Shown here: piece after piece, positions 23,731-32,713 of the stretch
Position numbering within the stretch: position 1 is the first letter of the stretch
How the letters are laid out: the number at the start of each line of letters is the position of its first letter
Source: Rossellomorea vietnamensis
GTDB taxonomy: Bacteria > Bacillota > Bacilli > Bacillales > Bacillaceae_B
Direction of reading: 5' to 3'
Assembly (NCBI RefSeq): GCF_001305855.1
Contig: NZ_LIXZ01000017.1
Location: 1-64,000 of the forward strand
DNA: 64,000 bases
The notes under the pieces: model-generated
What the model was told of the DNA's origin: nothing
What the model saw: the letters and a program-made list of their open reading frames with translations, nothing else
Databases searched by the model: none
Made by a program: the position numbers and the translations under genes

Positions 23731-24516
23731 ATGAGAACCTTGGTTATCTGTTTACTTATGACTTTTTCTATTCAGACGTCCGTTTCAGCAAGAAACATCC
23801 TTCCCCTTCCGGCCCATCAGAATGAACTCGCGATTGTGATCGATGACCTGGGAAACGACATGAAAGGGACAGAGGAAATTCTGAGCCTTCCCGTCACGTT
23901 GACGATTGCCGTCATGCCTTTTCTCCCAACAACCAGGGCAGATGCGGAAAAGGCCCATAAAAATGGACATGAGGTCATTGTCCACCTTCCTATGGAACCG
24001 GTGTCGGGCAAAGCGAGCTGGCTTGGGCCGGGAGCAATCACGACTTCACTATCCGATGAAGAAATCAGGAAAAGAGTGGAGCGAGCCCTGGAAGAGGTTC
24101 CTTTTGCAGTGGGAGTCAATCATCATATGGGATCGAAGGCTACAGCCGATGAGCGGGTCATGAGGATTGTTCTCGGCATATGCAAGGAAAGGGGTTTATT
24201 CTATCTGGATAGTAAAACAACAGGGAAGAGTGTCATTCCGAAGCTCGCAAAGGAATTGGGTGTTCCCTACCTTGAAAACGAGTTATTCTTTGATGACGTC
24301 TACACCATTCAGCATATCGGGAAGCAGGCGAGGCTCCTTTCAAAGGAATTGGACAGTGATGATGCAACGATTGCGATCGGACATGTGGGAGTAACGGGCA
24401 TGAAGGTGGCCACCATGTTAAAAGAATTTCTTCCCCTTTATGAGAAAAAAGCGGCAATCGTGCCACTGTCTGATCTCATACCGGAATACCATTTGATTGA
24501 TGAAAGCATGCCTTGA
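23731..24516 (+). CDS. YibQ-type divergent polysaccharide deacetylase, secreted
   Basis: The 261-aa protein has a signal peptide (about 1-20, ending SVSA) and the divergent polysaccharide deacetylase (YibQ, DUF610) pattern: LAIVIDDLGND near 33-43, PVTLTIAVMPF, NGHEVIVHLPMEP, GVNHHMGS, GLFYLDSKT and AIGHVG. The Asp pair in IDDLG and the HHMGS His residues correspond to the metal site of this fold. It is expected outside the membrane, acting on a cell-wall sugar or related polymer; the substrate is unknown. The ATG follows AAAAAGGAGTGATG. It is monocistronic as far as can be seen. Confidence 0.82.
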   Translation: MRTLVICLLMTFSIQTSVSARNILPLPAHQNELAIVIDDLGNDMKGTEEILSLPVTLTIAVMPFLPTTRADAEKAHKNGHEVIVHLPMEPVSGKASWLGPGAITTSLSDEEIRKRVERALEEVPFAVGVNHHMGSKATADERVMRIVLGICKERGLFYLDSKTTGKSVIPKLAKELGVPYLENELFFDDVYTIQHIGKQARLLSKELDSDDATIAIGHVGVTGMKVATMLKEFLPLYEKKAAIVPLSDLIPEYHLIDESMP

Positions 24517-24628
24517 GGGTGAACTTCCTTTGTGGACTTTTAAAAAAGAAAGGTTAAAACGATGCTTAATTTTTTGAGGAAAGAAAACTCTCCTTTATAA
24601 TCAGTAGGTAAGAAGGAGATGATTCGAA

Positions 24629-25384
24629 ATGGATTATGCAATTGTGACTGGAGCAACAAGGGGCTTAGGTGAGTCCGTCGCGAAGCTCTTTATTGAAAAG
24701 GGCATCGGTATCCTCAACATTTCCCGTTCAGATAATGATAATTTACAAAAGCTTGCACGGGAAAAAGAAGTATCGTATGAGTTCATTCCCTGTGATCTTT
24801 CTCAATCAGGACAAACAGAAGCCGTTTTCCGTGAAGTGGGGACAAAGGTATTTGAATCTGAAGCTGAGAAGATTTATGTCGTTCAAAATGCCGGAGTGGT
24901 AACACCGATCAATCCGTCGGGTGAAGTGGAAAATGAAGCAATGGAAACGAGTGTCAACGTTAACTTGCTGTCACCTATGATCGCCACCAATGAATTGATC
25001 AAAGCAGCCAAAGACTCCGAATCGAAAATGATCATGGTCAACATCAGTTCAGGAGCAGGAAGCCGTCCCGTTTATGGATGGAGTACGTATTGTGCAACGA
25101 AAGCCGGAGTCAATATGCTCACAGAAACCGTGAGCCTGGAGCTCTCTAATAAGCATAGCCGTCATCAGGTCATCGCATTCAGTCCAGGAGTAATGGATAC
25201 GGATATGCAGGGGGAAATTCGTTCGTCCTCCAAAGAATCCTTTGCAGATGTTGAATCATTCCAGCGTTACAAAGATGAGGGGATGTTGCGCAGTCCGGAC
25301 ACCGTTGCAGGTGCACTGGTGGACCTCATAACCGAGACCGATATTGAAAGTGGAAAACTTTATCATGTAAATGATTTGTTATAG
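24629..25384 (+). CDS. Short-chain dehydrogenase, benzil reductase-like (YueD type)
   Basis: The 251-aa protein has the SDR NAD(P)-binding motif TGATRGLG (about 8-15), the NAG-type motif VQNAGVV, the catalytic Ser in NISSGAG and the Y-x-x-x-K in TYCATKAG. The sequence and length are close to the B. subtilis (S)-benzoin-forming benzil reductase YueD. It reduces a carbonyl using NADPH; the physiological substrate is unknown. The ATG follows AGAAGGAGATGA. It is single, closed by a hairpin. The SDR call is certain; the benzil reductase subgroup is likely. Confidence 0.85.
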   Translation: MDYAIVTGATRGLGESVAKLFIEKGIGILNISRSDNDNLQKLAREKEVSYEFIPCDLSQSGQTEAVFREVGTKVFESEAEKIYVVQNAGVVTPINPSGEVENEAMETSVNVNLLSPMIATNELIKAAKDSESKMIMVNISSGAGSRPVYGWSTYCATKAGVNMLTETVSLELSNKHSRHQVIAFSPGVMDTDMQGEIRSSSKESFADVESFQRYKDEGMLRSPDTVAGALVDLITETDIESGKLYHVNDLL

Positions 25385-25389
25385 AAGAT

Positions 25390-25424
25390 AAGCAGACTCC
25401 TTAAGGCGGGTCTGCTTTTTTTGA
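25390..25424 (+). terminator. Terminator of the SDR gene
   Basis: AAGCAGAC pairs with GTCTGCTT across a 12-base loop and is followed by T7, directly after the SDR stop. Confidence 0.8.
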
Positions 25425-25448
25425 TAAAAAAGGCAACCAAACAGAAGA

Positions 25449-25485
25449 AAAGAGACAAACCCAGAAGATTTGTCTCTTTTCTATC
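25449..25485 (-). terminator. Terminator of the NhaC-family gene
   Basis: AAAAGAGACAAA pairs with TTTGTCTCTTTT around a short loop. On the minus strand it lies just after the transporter stop and ends in a T-rich tract. Confidence 0.75.
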
Positions 25486-25488
25486 ATA

Positions 25489-26808
25489 TTATGAAGAACG
25501 AACCGTGTCTCTATCCGTAACGGATCTCCGCGTGAACTTCGGAAGGGCGAATTGAATCGCAATCAACCCGCACACGGCAATGAGAACAGGATAGAAAGCA
25601 TATGGGATGATGCTCACCGGTGATATGCCGGCTACTTCTGCCACTAACAGTGCCTGTGCACCGTATGGAATCAACCCTTGAACGGCACAAGAGAAAATAT
25701 CCAGGATACTGGCTGACTTACGGGCATCAACGCCAAACTTGTCGCTGAGCGTTTTGGCCAGTGGTCCAGCGATGATAATGGAAATCGTATTATTTGCTGT
25801 GCAAAGATTCGTTGAACTGACTAATCCCGCTGTAGCAAGCTGCGCTCCTTGGGGAGATTTAATCTTACGGGTGGCATGATAAAGGATTGCTTGAATCCCA
25901 CCATTATGACGAATCAGTTCGACGACTCCTCCGATAAGGATGGAAAGGATCACAATCTCTGCCATACCCGTCATACCATCAGCTACACTGCCAAAGTAAC
26001 TCGATGGGGTAAAGCTCCCATCAACAAATCCGATAATCCCTGCCAACACGATCCCGCCGATTAGAACGACAAATACGTTCAATCCTGCAAGGGCGCCGAT
26101 GATGACTCCGAGGTAAGGGATGATTTTAACCCAATTGAAGCTTCCTGCGTCTACAGAGGATGGAGTCCCCATCGTAAGGATAAAAAGGATGACCATGGTA
26201 ATGATTGCTGCCGGTAAGACAATGAAGAAGTTCACCTTGAACTTGTCCTTCATTTCGGTTTTCTGTGTACGTACGGCTGCAATCGTTGTATCCGAAATGA
26301 ACGATAAGTTATCCCCGAACATCGCTCCTCCAATGACGGTGGCCATAGCAAGGGGCATTGAAATATCTGCTCCTGAACTGATGCCGACTCCGATCGGGGC
26401 AAGTGCTGCAATCGTCCCCATGGAAGTACCCATTGATAAGGAAATGAAAGCGGCAATGATGAATAATCCAACAATGATCAGATTACCAGGAAGTACAGAC
26501 AGGGCAAAGTTGACGGTCGAATCAACGGCACCCATCTTTTCTGCTACACCGGAAAAGGCACCGGCTAATAGGAAGATAAAGACCATGATCATAATATCCG
26601 GGTGCCCGGCGCCTTTTGCGAACCGTTCCACCTTAGCGGTCAACGATTCTTTACGATTCATCGCCAGGGCTACAATAGATGCAATGATGATGGATACGAG
26701 AACAGGGAATGCATAAAAATCCCCCGAAAGAATTCCTGCTCCAAGGAACAGGGAAACAAATATGATCAAAGGCAATAAAGCCAGTAAATTACCTTTTTCT
26801 TGGTTCAT
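25489..26808 (-). CDS. NhaC-family transporter, probable methionine transporter (MetT-like)
   Basis: The 439-aa protein from the ATG at 26808 (8 bases after AAAGGAG) has about 11-12 membrane segments and NhaC-superfamily motifs such as AFISLSMGTSMGTIAALAPIGVGIS, GGAMFGDNLSFISDTTIAA and a repeat of the pattern near SSTNLCTANNTISIIIAGP. The family includes Na+/H+ antiporters and amino-acid/H+ or Na+ exchangers. The SAM riboswitch in its leader ties its expression to methionine supply. NhaC-type proteins under S-box control were named MetT and proposed as methionine transporters. So methionine uptake is the best guess, from regulation rather than from residues. An extra 10 N-terminal codons (from 26838) are less likely. 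Confidence 0.85.
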   Translation of the reverse strand: MNQEKGNLLALLPLIIFVSLFLGAGILSGDFYAFPVLVSIIIASIVALAMNRKESLTAKVERFAKGAGHPDIMIMVFIFLLAGAFSGVAEKMGAVDSTVNFALSVLPGNLIIVGLFIIAAFISLSMGTSMGTIAALAPIGVGISSGADISMPLAMATVIGGAMFGDNLSFISDTTIAAVRTQKTEMKDKFKVNFFIVLPAAIITMVILFILTMGTPSSVDAGSFNWVKIIPYLGVIIGALAGLNVFVVLIGGIVLAGIIGFVDGSFTPSSYFGSVADGMTGMAEIVILSILIGGVVELIRHNGGIQAILYHATRKIKSPQGAQLATAGLVSSTNLCTANNTISIIIAGPLAKTLSDKFGVDARKSASILDIFSCAVQGLIPYGAQALLVAEVAGISPVSIIPYAFYPVLIAVCGLIAIQFALPKFTRRSVTDRDTVRSS

Positions 26809-26842
26809 GTCAAACACTCCTTTGTCGTGTGAAATCAAATAA

Positions 26843-26996
26843 AAAAACCTCTTCCAACATAAGAAGAGGTTTCATTCAAACGAAACACTCCTCTTATCTT
26901 TCAAGCATTACGCTTGCTGGATGTGGCACAGCACTCATCATGAGTCCGCTGCCGAGACATCACAGGGCCAGTCCCTCCGTCTCTCTGGATAAGAAG
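26843..26996 (-). promoter_or_regulatory. SAM-I (S-box) riboswitch with terminator
   Basis: Read on the minus strand from about 26996: CTTATCCAGAGAGACGGAG, then GGGACTGGCCC, GATGTCTCGGCAGCGG, GTGCCA-x-ATCCAGCAAG and AAAGATAAGAGG. This is the complete S-box consensus, including the closing CTTATC/GATAAG P1. It is followed by a terminator at about 26872-26843 (AACCTCTT/AAGAGGTT and T7). It controls the NhaC-type transporter: high SAM stops transcription. Confidence 0.95.
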
Positions 26997-27210
26997 ATAT
27001 GTTATTCAGTTGATTTAAAATATACTTCCATACTTTAAAGGGTTTAATTGAAAAAGTCAAACGGTAATTTTATGGAAAATAAAATGAAGGTCCTGGATGC
27101 CATTGCCCGGTAAACCGTGACTTTATCCATAAAAAGGCATAAATTCATAGACAATTGAACGGTCAAGGTCTACTATTAGATAGACAAAAAACATCTTGGG
27201 GGATACGGTA

Positions 27211-28383
27211 GTGGAAAGAAATGTACGAAATCAAATTTTTACGTTACAAGGGTTTTATCTATTAACGTTCTTCGGGGTTGGAAGTTTATATCCTTTACTC
27301 AGTGTGTATTTAAGTGAAAGTGTGGGATTGAATGGCTATCAGATCGGAACCATCATGTCGGTCGGCCCGATCATGATGATTTTTTTTCAGCCCATATGGG
27401 GGATGGTCAGTGATACAACCAATAAGCCAACCGTCGTGCTAGGTTTAACTTCCTTAGTTGCAGGGATCTTTGCCCTTGGTTATTTATTCATGGATGTTTA
27501 CTATGGATTGTTGGTGGTGGCGATTTTAGTTGCGATTTTCCAAAGCGCCATCATCCCCGTGTCCGACAGCATCAGCTTGAAGTATATAAGTAAAGTCCGT
27601 TATAACTACGGTAATATCCGTCTATTCGGCTCATTGGGATTCGGGATTGCCGTGTTCATCATGGGGAGGCTTTCAGAGGGATTCATCGGCCCGACGATCA
27701 TTTTCTACTCGTTCTTTATCTGCCTGGTCCTTTCCGGGTTCCTATCCTTCCGTTTTCCTAAAGAGAGAGCGGCGGCAAAGCTTGATTTGAAAGCCGGGAT
27801 GAAAGAATTATTCACGATGAAAAAATTTCTGATCTTCCTGGCCGTCACATTCCTGGTATTCGGACCGAATTTGGCCAACAATGTGTATTTCGGATTATTC
27901 GTGGAAGATTCAGGTGGTACTTACGCCGGAATTGGCCTTGCATTTCTAATCGCCGTCCTATCAGAAGTGCCGTTTATGAGAATCGCGGGAGGGTGGATTG
28001 ATAAGTTCGGTCTCTTGACCGTAGCGGCGCTGGCGGGTGCCGCATCCATGATCCGCTGGCTGTTTTACTTTACGGAACCAAGTCTATGGCTGGTATATTC
28101 TTCAGCAGTGATGCAGGGTCTTGCCATCGGATTATTCATTCCGGCCGGTCTCCGCTACATTAAAGAAATCACACCGGCACATATTACAGCTACTGCCGTT
28201 ACCGTCTATTCCGCCATCGGAAATGGCCTCGGGAATTGGTTCAGTACCTTCGTGGGAGGTTTCATCTATGAAACATACTCCATTTACACGGTATACCTCT
28301 TCTTCGCAGTCCTCTCACTCCTTGGCATCTTCCTCTGCTTCGTCCTAATGAAAGAAGAAAAGAAGAATGCATTAGCTTACTAA
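27211..28383 (+). CDS. MFS transporter (nucleoside/sugar symporter-like)
   Basis: The 390-aa protein from the GTG at 27211 (after GGGGG at 27198-27202) has 12 hydrophobic segments with the MFS loop motif between helices 2 and 3 (GMVSDTTNKP) and a FGSLGFGIAVFIMGRL segment like that of MFS_1-like/NupG/LacY-type permeases. Substrate cannot be told. A TTG at 27196 overlaps the binding site and is less likely. It is divergent from the SAM riboswitch and monocistronic, ended by a hairpin at 28388-28412. Confidence 0.8.
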   Translation: MERNVRNQIFTLQGFYLLTFFGVGSLYPLLSVYLSESVGLNGYQIGTIMSVGPIMMIFFQPIWGMVSDTTNKPTVVLGLTSLVAGIFALGYLFMDVYYGLLVVAILVAIFQSAIIPVSDSISLKYISKVRYNYGNIRLFGSLGFGIAVFIMGRLSEGFIGPTIIFYSFFICLVLSGFLSFRFPKERAAAKLDLKAGMKELFTMKKFLIFLAVTFLVFGPNLANNVYFGLFVEDSGGTYAGIGLAFLIAVLSEVPFMRIAGGWIDKFGLLTVAALAGAASMIRWLFYFTEPSLWLVYSSAVMQGLAIGLFIPAGLRYIKEITPAHITATAVTVYSAIGNGLGNWFSTFVGGFIYETYSIYTVYLFFAVLSLLGIFLCFVLMKEEKKNALAY

Positions 28384-28387
28384 AAAA

Positions 28388-28420
28388 CAGGCATCCGCTA
28401 CCCACGGATGCCTATTTTTT
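28388..28420 (+). terminator. Terminator of the MFS gene
   Basis: AGGCATCCG pairs with CGGATGCCT around a 7-base loop and is followed by a T-rich tract. Confidence 0.85.
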
Positions 28421-28668
28421 ATGTAATTAAGCAAAAAGGAAGGATTTTCCTTATTGTTTGTATAAGTATATATAAGTGGCTTAATTCACTGCTGAATGTG
28501 CAGCTCAAAAAAAGAAAATCTTTAAAGGTTTTGACTTTATGTTTTTGTGGTACAAAAAGGATAAGTCATTCATTGAAATTTATATAAATACAAGTTAAAA
28601 TAACATTATTAGAAAATTCTTTCAATTAAAAAGAGAACGATCACTTTAACTAAAAAGGGGACTTTAAA

Positions 28669-28941
28669 ATGGAAAATACATTCGTTTACTCAAAAGAGAA
28701 TGCAAACCTTGGGGATACAATTCAGTTTAAAAGGAAGAAGCATGTTATCAATGGTGTCGTCACGACCTTAAGAGAAAATACCGTCATCGTCAAAATGGAT
28801 AGGGAGATCGCGAAGAAACTGGACTTACCCGATGATCAAACTGTCGTAGCACATAAAAACTATGTGGTGACAGAGCGAGCAGAGAACGATACACAACCTG
28901 TATTTGTTTATGATGGGTGGAATAGCGCATTAAAAGCCTAA
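28669..28941 (+). CDS. DUF2187 protein (YkvS-like)
   Basis: The 90-aa protein GDTIQFKRKKHVINGVVTTLRENTVIVKMD...VVAHKNYVV matches the DUF2187/YkvS family of small Bacillus proteins with a KOW/SH3-like beta-barrel look. Function unknown; possibly nucleic-acid binding. The ATG follows AAAAGGGGAC. The 285 bases upstream are AT-rich and hold no gene; no clear promoter consensus stands out. It ends before a long hairpin shared with the convergent gene. Confidence 0.8.
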   Translation: MENTFVYSKENANLGDTIQFKRKKHVINGVVTTLRENTVIVKMDREIAKKLDLPDDQTVVAHKNYVVTERAENDTQPVFVYDGWNSALKA

Positions 28942-28954
28942 GTTTCCGCCTTCA

Positions 28955-29020
28955 AATAAAGTAACCCTGAAACGACCTCACCATCAGGATGGATGAAGAC
29001 GCATCAGGGTTATTTATCAT
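28955..29020. terminator. Bidirectional terminator hairpin
   Basis: AAAGTAACCCTGA pairs with TCAGGGTTATTT at the other end of the element, around about 30 bases, between two convergent genes. T/A-rich tracts lie on both sides. Confidence 0.6.
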
Positions 29021-29043
29021 GTAAAGTCTGAGTCAAGGTTATC

Positions 29044-29328
29044 TTATTTTAATCTCGCCACATACTCCTCAACCATTTCTGTTGTCACAAGCTTTCTTTG
29101 CGGAACGACCCCACGTCTGGCAAGGACATTGATTTCATTCGTTACTTGATTAATATGATCCGTTGTAAAAGGTTTCCCGGCAGAACAAAGCTGAACGGCT
29201 TCGTCAATCGCTTTTTCTCTTTGCTCATCCAGTATCATAAATTGCTGGACAAGCTGATTTTGCTTGTTGGAATGCTTGGAAATTTCTTTATGTACACTCA
29301 CGATTTCATCCCTCTCTTTTTCTTTCAC
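29044..29328 (-). CDS. DUF2533 protein (YpbS-like)
   Basis: The 94-aa mostly helical protein, EIVSVHKEISKHSNKQNQLVQQFMILDEQREKAIDEA followed by FTTDHINQVTNEINVLA and RRGVVPQRKLVTTEMVEEYV, matches the Bacillus DUF2533/YpbS family. Function unknown. The N-terminal half could form a coiled coil. It is monocistronic on the minus strand, convergent with the DUF2187 gene, with a purine-rich AAAAGAGAGGGATG start region. Confidence 0.75.
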   Translation of the reverse strand: MKEKERDEIVSVHKEISKHSNKQNQLVQQFMILDEQREKAIDEAVQLCSAGKPFTTDHINQVTNEINVLARRGVVPQRKLVTTEMVEEYVARLK

Positions 29329-29385
29329 ATAATAACTCTATTATGCCTTTTTCTATCTACAGATGGCAATGTCCAATCATCCCTT

Positions 29386-30837
29386 CTATAAGATGGGGGA
29401 CAACAGCCTTGATATGGATTCCTTCACTTTAATCATCAAAGATCTTCCATTATAATCTTCCAACGTTAATTCCCTGCTCTTTTCAATATCATTTCTAAAC
29501 ACAACTCCCAGATTTTCAGAAAGAGTCTGATCATATAAAAAGGCATTGACCTCGAAGTTTAAACGAAAGCTCCGTACATCGATATTGGCTGTGCCGACAG
29601 AGGAAATGACTTCATCGACGACAATGGTTTTGGCATGTATAAATCCATTATCATAAATATAGATCTTCACGCCGGCTTTCAGAAGCTCCCCGATATAGGA
29701 ATACGTCGCCCAATAAACAAATAGATGGTCCGGTTTATTCGGGATCATGATCCTGACATCCACCCCCGTAAGTGAGGCGATCCTTAATGAATCGAGTAGG
29801 CTCACGTCAGGAATGAAATAAGGAGTCTGAATGAAGATGGATTCCTTGGCAGATGAGATCATTTTGATATAGCCGTTTTTTATCTGTTCCCATTCCGAGT
29901 CTGGGCCGCATGTGACAATCTGAACCCCTGCATCCCCCGTAAAGGAAGGCGGGGGGAAGTACCGCAGATTAAAGGCAATCTTCTTCGACCGGCTTGCCTG
30001 ATTCCAATCGAGGATGAACCGTGTCTGCATGGCGAGGGCAGAACTGCCTGCGATTCTGAGGTGGGTATCCCGCCAATAACCGAACTTGGGATTCAAGCCG
30101 AGGTATTCATCCCCGATATTAAAGCCGCCTACATAGCCAACCTTCCCATCGATGATCACCAGCTTTCTGTGATTTCGATAGTTTAAGCGGAGATTGATAA
30201 AGGGAATCTTCGAAGGGAAAAACACTTCCACCTCTCCACCGGCAGAGAGGAGGTCTTTAAAGAACCCCCGCCTCGTTCGCCGGGACCCCATTTCATCATA
30301 TAGGACCCTGACCTTTACGCCTTCTTTCGCTTTTTCTGTAAGCTTCTTCAAGATGCGCTTTCCTAACTGATCTTTCTTGAAAATATAATATTGAATATGA
30401 ATATGATCCTCTGCAGCTTCAATGTCTTCTATCAATGCTTCAAACTTATCTTCTCCATGTGTAAACAACGTGACCTCATTATCCTGGGTCAAGAGAGCCT
30501 CATTATTGATCAGGTGCATATAGATCAGATCCCGATAATGGAAGGAAACCTCATTTTTAAAAGGGAAACGTTGCTCCTTCAAGGACTGGATCTGATAGTG
30601 AATCAATCCTTCGATTCCGATCTTCTTCATATCCTCCCAGTCAAATAATCTTTTCCTGCTCAAGTTTTGCCCGAATACCAAATAGAGGATGAACCCCAGA
30701 AATGGAATGAAAAACAACACCATCAGCCAGGCCCAGGTCGCTCCCGCATCTTTCCGCTCTAAGAATATGATAACAGCGGCAAGGATCAGGTTAAGAAAAA
30801 ATAATACCCCTAGAAGAGCAGATAGGATACTCATCAT
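29386..30837 (-). CDS. cls: Cardiolipin synthase
   Basis: The 483-aa protein begins with two membrane helices (about 5-55), then carries two phospholipase-D HKD motifs: HRKLVIIDGKVGYVGGFN (about residue 220) and HAKTIVVDEVISSVGTANID (about residue 400). This is the layout of bacterial cardiolipin synthases, which join two phosphatidylglycerol molecules at the membrane. The length is normal. It is monocistronic; the upstream hairpin at 30909-30936 ends the neighbouring transcript. B. subtilis has several paralogues (ClsA, YwjE, YwiE); which one this matches cannot be decided by eye. Confidence 0.9.
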   Translation of the reverse strand: MMSILSALLGVLFFLNLILAAVIIFLERKDAGATWAWLMVLFFIPFLGFILYLVFGQNLSRKRLFDWEDMKKIGIEGLIHYQIQSLKEQRFPFKNEVSFHYRDLIYMHLINNEALLTQDNEVTLFTHGEDKFEALIEDIEAAEDHIHIQYYIFKKDQLGKRILKKLTEKAKEGVKVRVLYDEMGSRRTRRGFFKDLLSAGGEVEVFFPSKIPFINLRLNYRNHRKLVIIDGKVGYVGGFNIGDEYLGLNPKFGYWRDTHLRIAGSSALAMQTRFILDWNQASRSKKIAFNLRYFPPPSFTGDAGVQIVTCGPDSEWEQIKNGYIKMISSAKESIFIQTPYFIPDVSLLDSLRIASLTGVDVRIMIPNKPDHLFVYWATYSYIGELLKAGVKIYIYDNGFIHAKTIVVDEVISSVGTANIDVRSFRLNFEVNAFLYDQTLSENLGVVFRNDIEKSRELTLEDYNGRSLMIKVKESISRLLSPIL

Positions 30838-30904
30838 GTCATGGCTCCTTTGACTTACTTTCTATCAATAGTATACCTGAGAATGGAATAGAAAAAAATG
30901 ACAA

Positions 30905-30936
30905 GAAAAAAGAGCAGGGGCCTGCTCCTGCTCTTT
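30905..30936 (-). terminator. Terminator of the AGCS symporter gene
   Basis: AAAGAGCAGG (30909-30918) pairs with 30927-30936 and is followed on the minus strand by TTTTTTC, 14-40 bases after the symporter stop. Confidence 0.85.
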
Positions 30937-30949
30937 GGTATAAGGTTTA

Positions 30950-32383
30950 TTATTCATTTACTGCTTTTTTAGGCATGTCACTTTGGCGCTTTGGCCAGCA
31001 TTCTACATTCTTTAAACCAGGAATGTCATCTGCATAGAAGACAGGATCCAATCCTTGACGACGCTGCGTCATATAGTTGTCCAAAGCTTTAAAGGCAATC
31101 GGTGCCAGGATACCGATTGCAGCCAAGTTCGTAAGGGCCATCAAGGCCATTGAAAAGTCAGCCAGGCTCCAGACGATATCAAGACTTGCGACAGACCCGA
31201 AGATCACCATTCCCAGTGCAATAAAGCGGTAGATCATAAGTCCGGTCTTGCTTTTATTAATGAATGGGAGATTGGCTTCACCATAATAATAACTCCCAAT
31301 GATGGAACTGAAGGCAAAGGTAAAGATGGCAATCGCCAGAAAGATTCCGGCCCATGAGTTAAAGTGTTCAGACATGGCTGCTTGAGATAGTTCGATTCCC
31401 GTCAAACCGGAACCGTAGGCGTCTGACGTTAAAATGATAAAGGCCGTTGCGGAACATACTAGAATCGTATCAAAGAATACCCCCAGTGCCTGGATGAACC
31501 CCTGCTTGACAGGGTGGGAAACCGATGCCGTAGCCGCCGCATTCGGTGCACTACCCATTCCTGCTTCATTGGAGAATAGCCCACGCTTTACGCCGTTCAT
31601 GATCGCAGCTCCAATACCCCCACCGACGACTTGTTCAAAGCCGAAGGCACTCTTGAAAATCATGGCGATGACGCCGGGCATTTCAGTGATATTCGTAATG
31701 ACTACAAATAGAGCGAGTACAATATAAAAGCCTGCCATGATCGGTACAATGAAAGATGAAAAGTTGGCTATGCGTTTAACACCGCCAAAGATGATGAGTG
31801 CAGTCAATCCGGCCAGTACAATTCCAATGACCAACGTATTGATGCCAAATGAATTACTGAAGGCCGTTGCGATGGTATTACTTTGGACAGCATTAAAGGT
31901 TGTACCAAAGGATAGGATGATGGTAACCGCAAAGATCGAACTCATCCAGGGCTTGCCCAGTTGTTTCTTCATATAGTAGCCAGGGCCGCCTTTAAATCCA
32001 ACCGTATCCTTTTCTTTATAAATCTGTGCCAATGTGCTTTCCACAAAGGCGCTTGCTCCTCCCAGAATGGCGACCAGCCACATCCAGAAGACCGCTCCAG
32101 GTCCCCCAATTGCTAAGGCAATGGCTACTCCTGCTAAATTACCTGTACCAATTCGAGTACCTGCTCCAATAAAGAATGCCTGTAAGGAAGAAATCTGCTT
32201 TTCCCCTTCTGCTTCGACGACATCCTTATCCCCTAATAATCGAATCATTTCACCTAAGTGGCGAATTTGAACAAATCTAGATCCGATTGTGAAGTACAAT
32301 CCTAAAATGAGAAGTACTCCGATTAATATATACCCCCATAATATGGAGTTTGCTTCCGTGACTAAATTGTTTAAAATATCCAT
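30950..32383 (-). CDS. Sodium:alanine/glycine symporter (AGCS family)
   Basis: The 477-aa protein has about 11 membrane segments and AGCS signatures: GTGNLAGVAIALAIGGPGAVFWMWLVAILGGASAFVESTLAQ, KGGPGYYM and GLFSNEAGMGSAPNAAATA. The family takes up alanine, glycine or glutamine with Na+ (AlsT/DagA type). It is monocistronic. Two CodY-box-like sites about 38-84 bases upstream of the start suggest repression when branched-chain amino acids and GTP are plentiful. Substrate among small neutral amino acids is not certain. Confidence 0.88.
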   Translation of the reverse strand: MDILNNLVTEANSILWGYILIGVLLILGLYFTIGSRFVQIRHLGEMIRLLGDKDVVEAEGEKQISSLQAFFIGAGTRIGTGNLAGVAIALAIGGPGAVFWMWLVAILGGASAFVESTLAQIYKEKDTVGFKGGPGYYMKKQLGKPWMSSIFAVTIILSFGTTFNAVQSNTIATAFSNSFGINTLVIGIVLAGLTALIIFGGVKRIANFSSFIVPIMAGFYIVLALFVVITNITEMPGVIAMIFKSAFGFEQVVGGGIGAAIMNGVKRGLFSNEAGMGSAPNAAATASVSHPVKQGFIQALGVFFDTILVCSATAFIILTSDAYGSGLTGIELSQAAMSEHFNSWAGIFLAIAIFTFAFSSIIGSYYYGEANLPFINKSKTGLMIYRFIALGMVIFGSVASLDIVWSLADFSMALMALTNLAAIGILAPIAFKALDNYMTQRRQGLDPVFYADDIPGLKNVECWPKRQSDMPKKAVNE

Positions 32384-32420
32384 GATAACCCCCTCGAAAA
32401 TTTGTGTTGGTTACATGTAT

Positions 32421-32467
32421 TATTATCTGAAAATTAAAAATGAAAGTCAAGTTATTATCTGAATATT
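32421..32467. promoter_or_regulatory. Two CodY-box-like sites upstream of the symporter
   Basis: TATTATCTGAAAATT (32421-32435) matches the CodY consensus AATTTTCWGAAAATT at 13 of 15 positions. TATTATCTGAATATT (32453-32467) matches at 12 of 15. They are 32 bases apart (about three helical turns), just upstream of the AGCS symporter gene. An amino-acid transporter is a normal CodY target. The 330-base gap to the next gene otherwise holds only the terminator at 32638-32660. Confidence 0.55.
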
Positions 32468-32635
32468 AAAATATTACCAGAATTTATTTAGTGAAGCGAA
32501 CTATTTTATCATAGTAATAAAGGTTTTCTGAATATGAGTAAGACAAAAGTAATAGGGTAAATTATTATGTTGAAATAACTTATTTACATCTATTTAAATA
32601 ACATTTTTTTATGTGATGGGGAATTCCGAACACAA

Positions 32636-32662
32636 AAAAAGCCATAAAAATCCATGGCTGTG
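32636..32662 (-). terminator. Terminator of the small membrane protein gene
   Basis: On the minus strand AGCCAT-GGATTTTT-ATGGCT is followed by T7. It lies 50-80 bases after the stop of the 55-aa gene. Confidence 0.75.
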
Positions 32663-32713
32663 GTTAAGTGTTCAAGCTATTGAATAGAATAAATAATGGC
32701 AGTAATCATTCGA

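Noticed and set aside
26120..26716. 198-codon plus-strand ORF
   Set aside because: It lies entirely opposite the NhaC-family gene, has low-complexity Ala/Ile/Met composition and no binding site; it is an antisense shadow.
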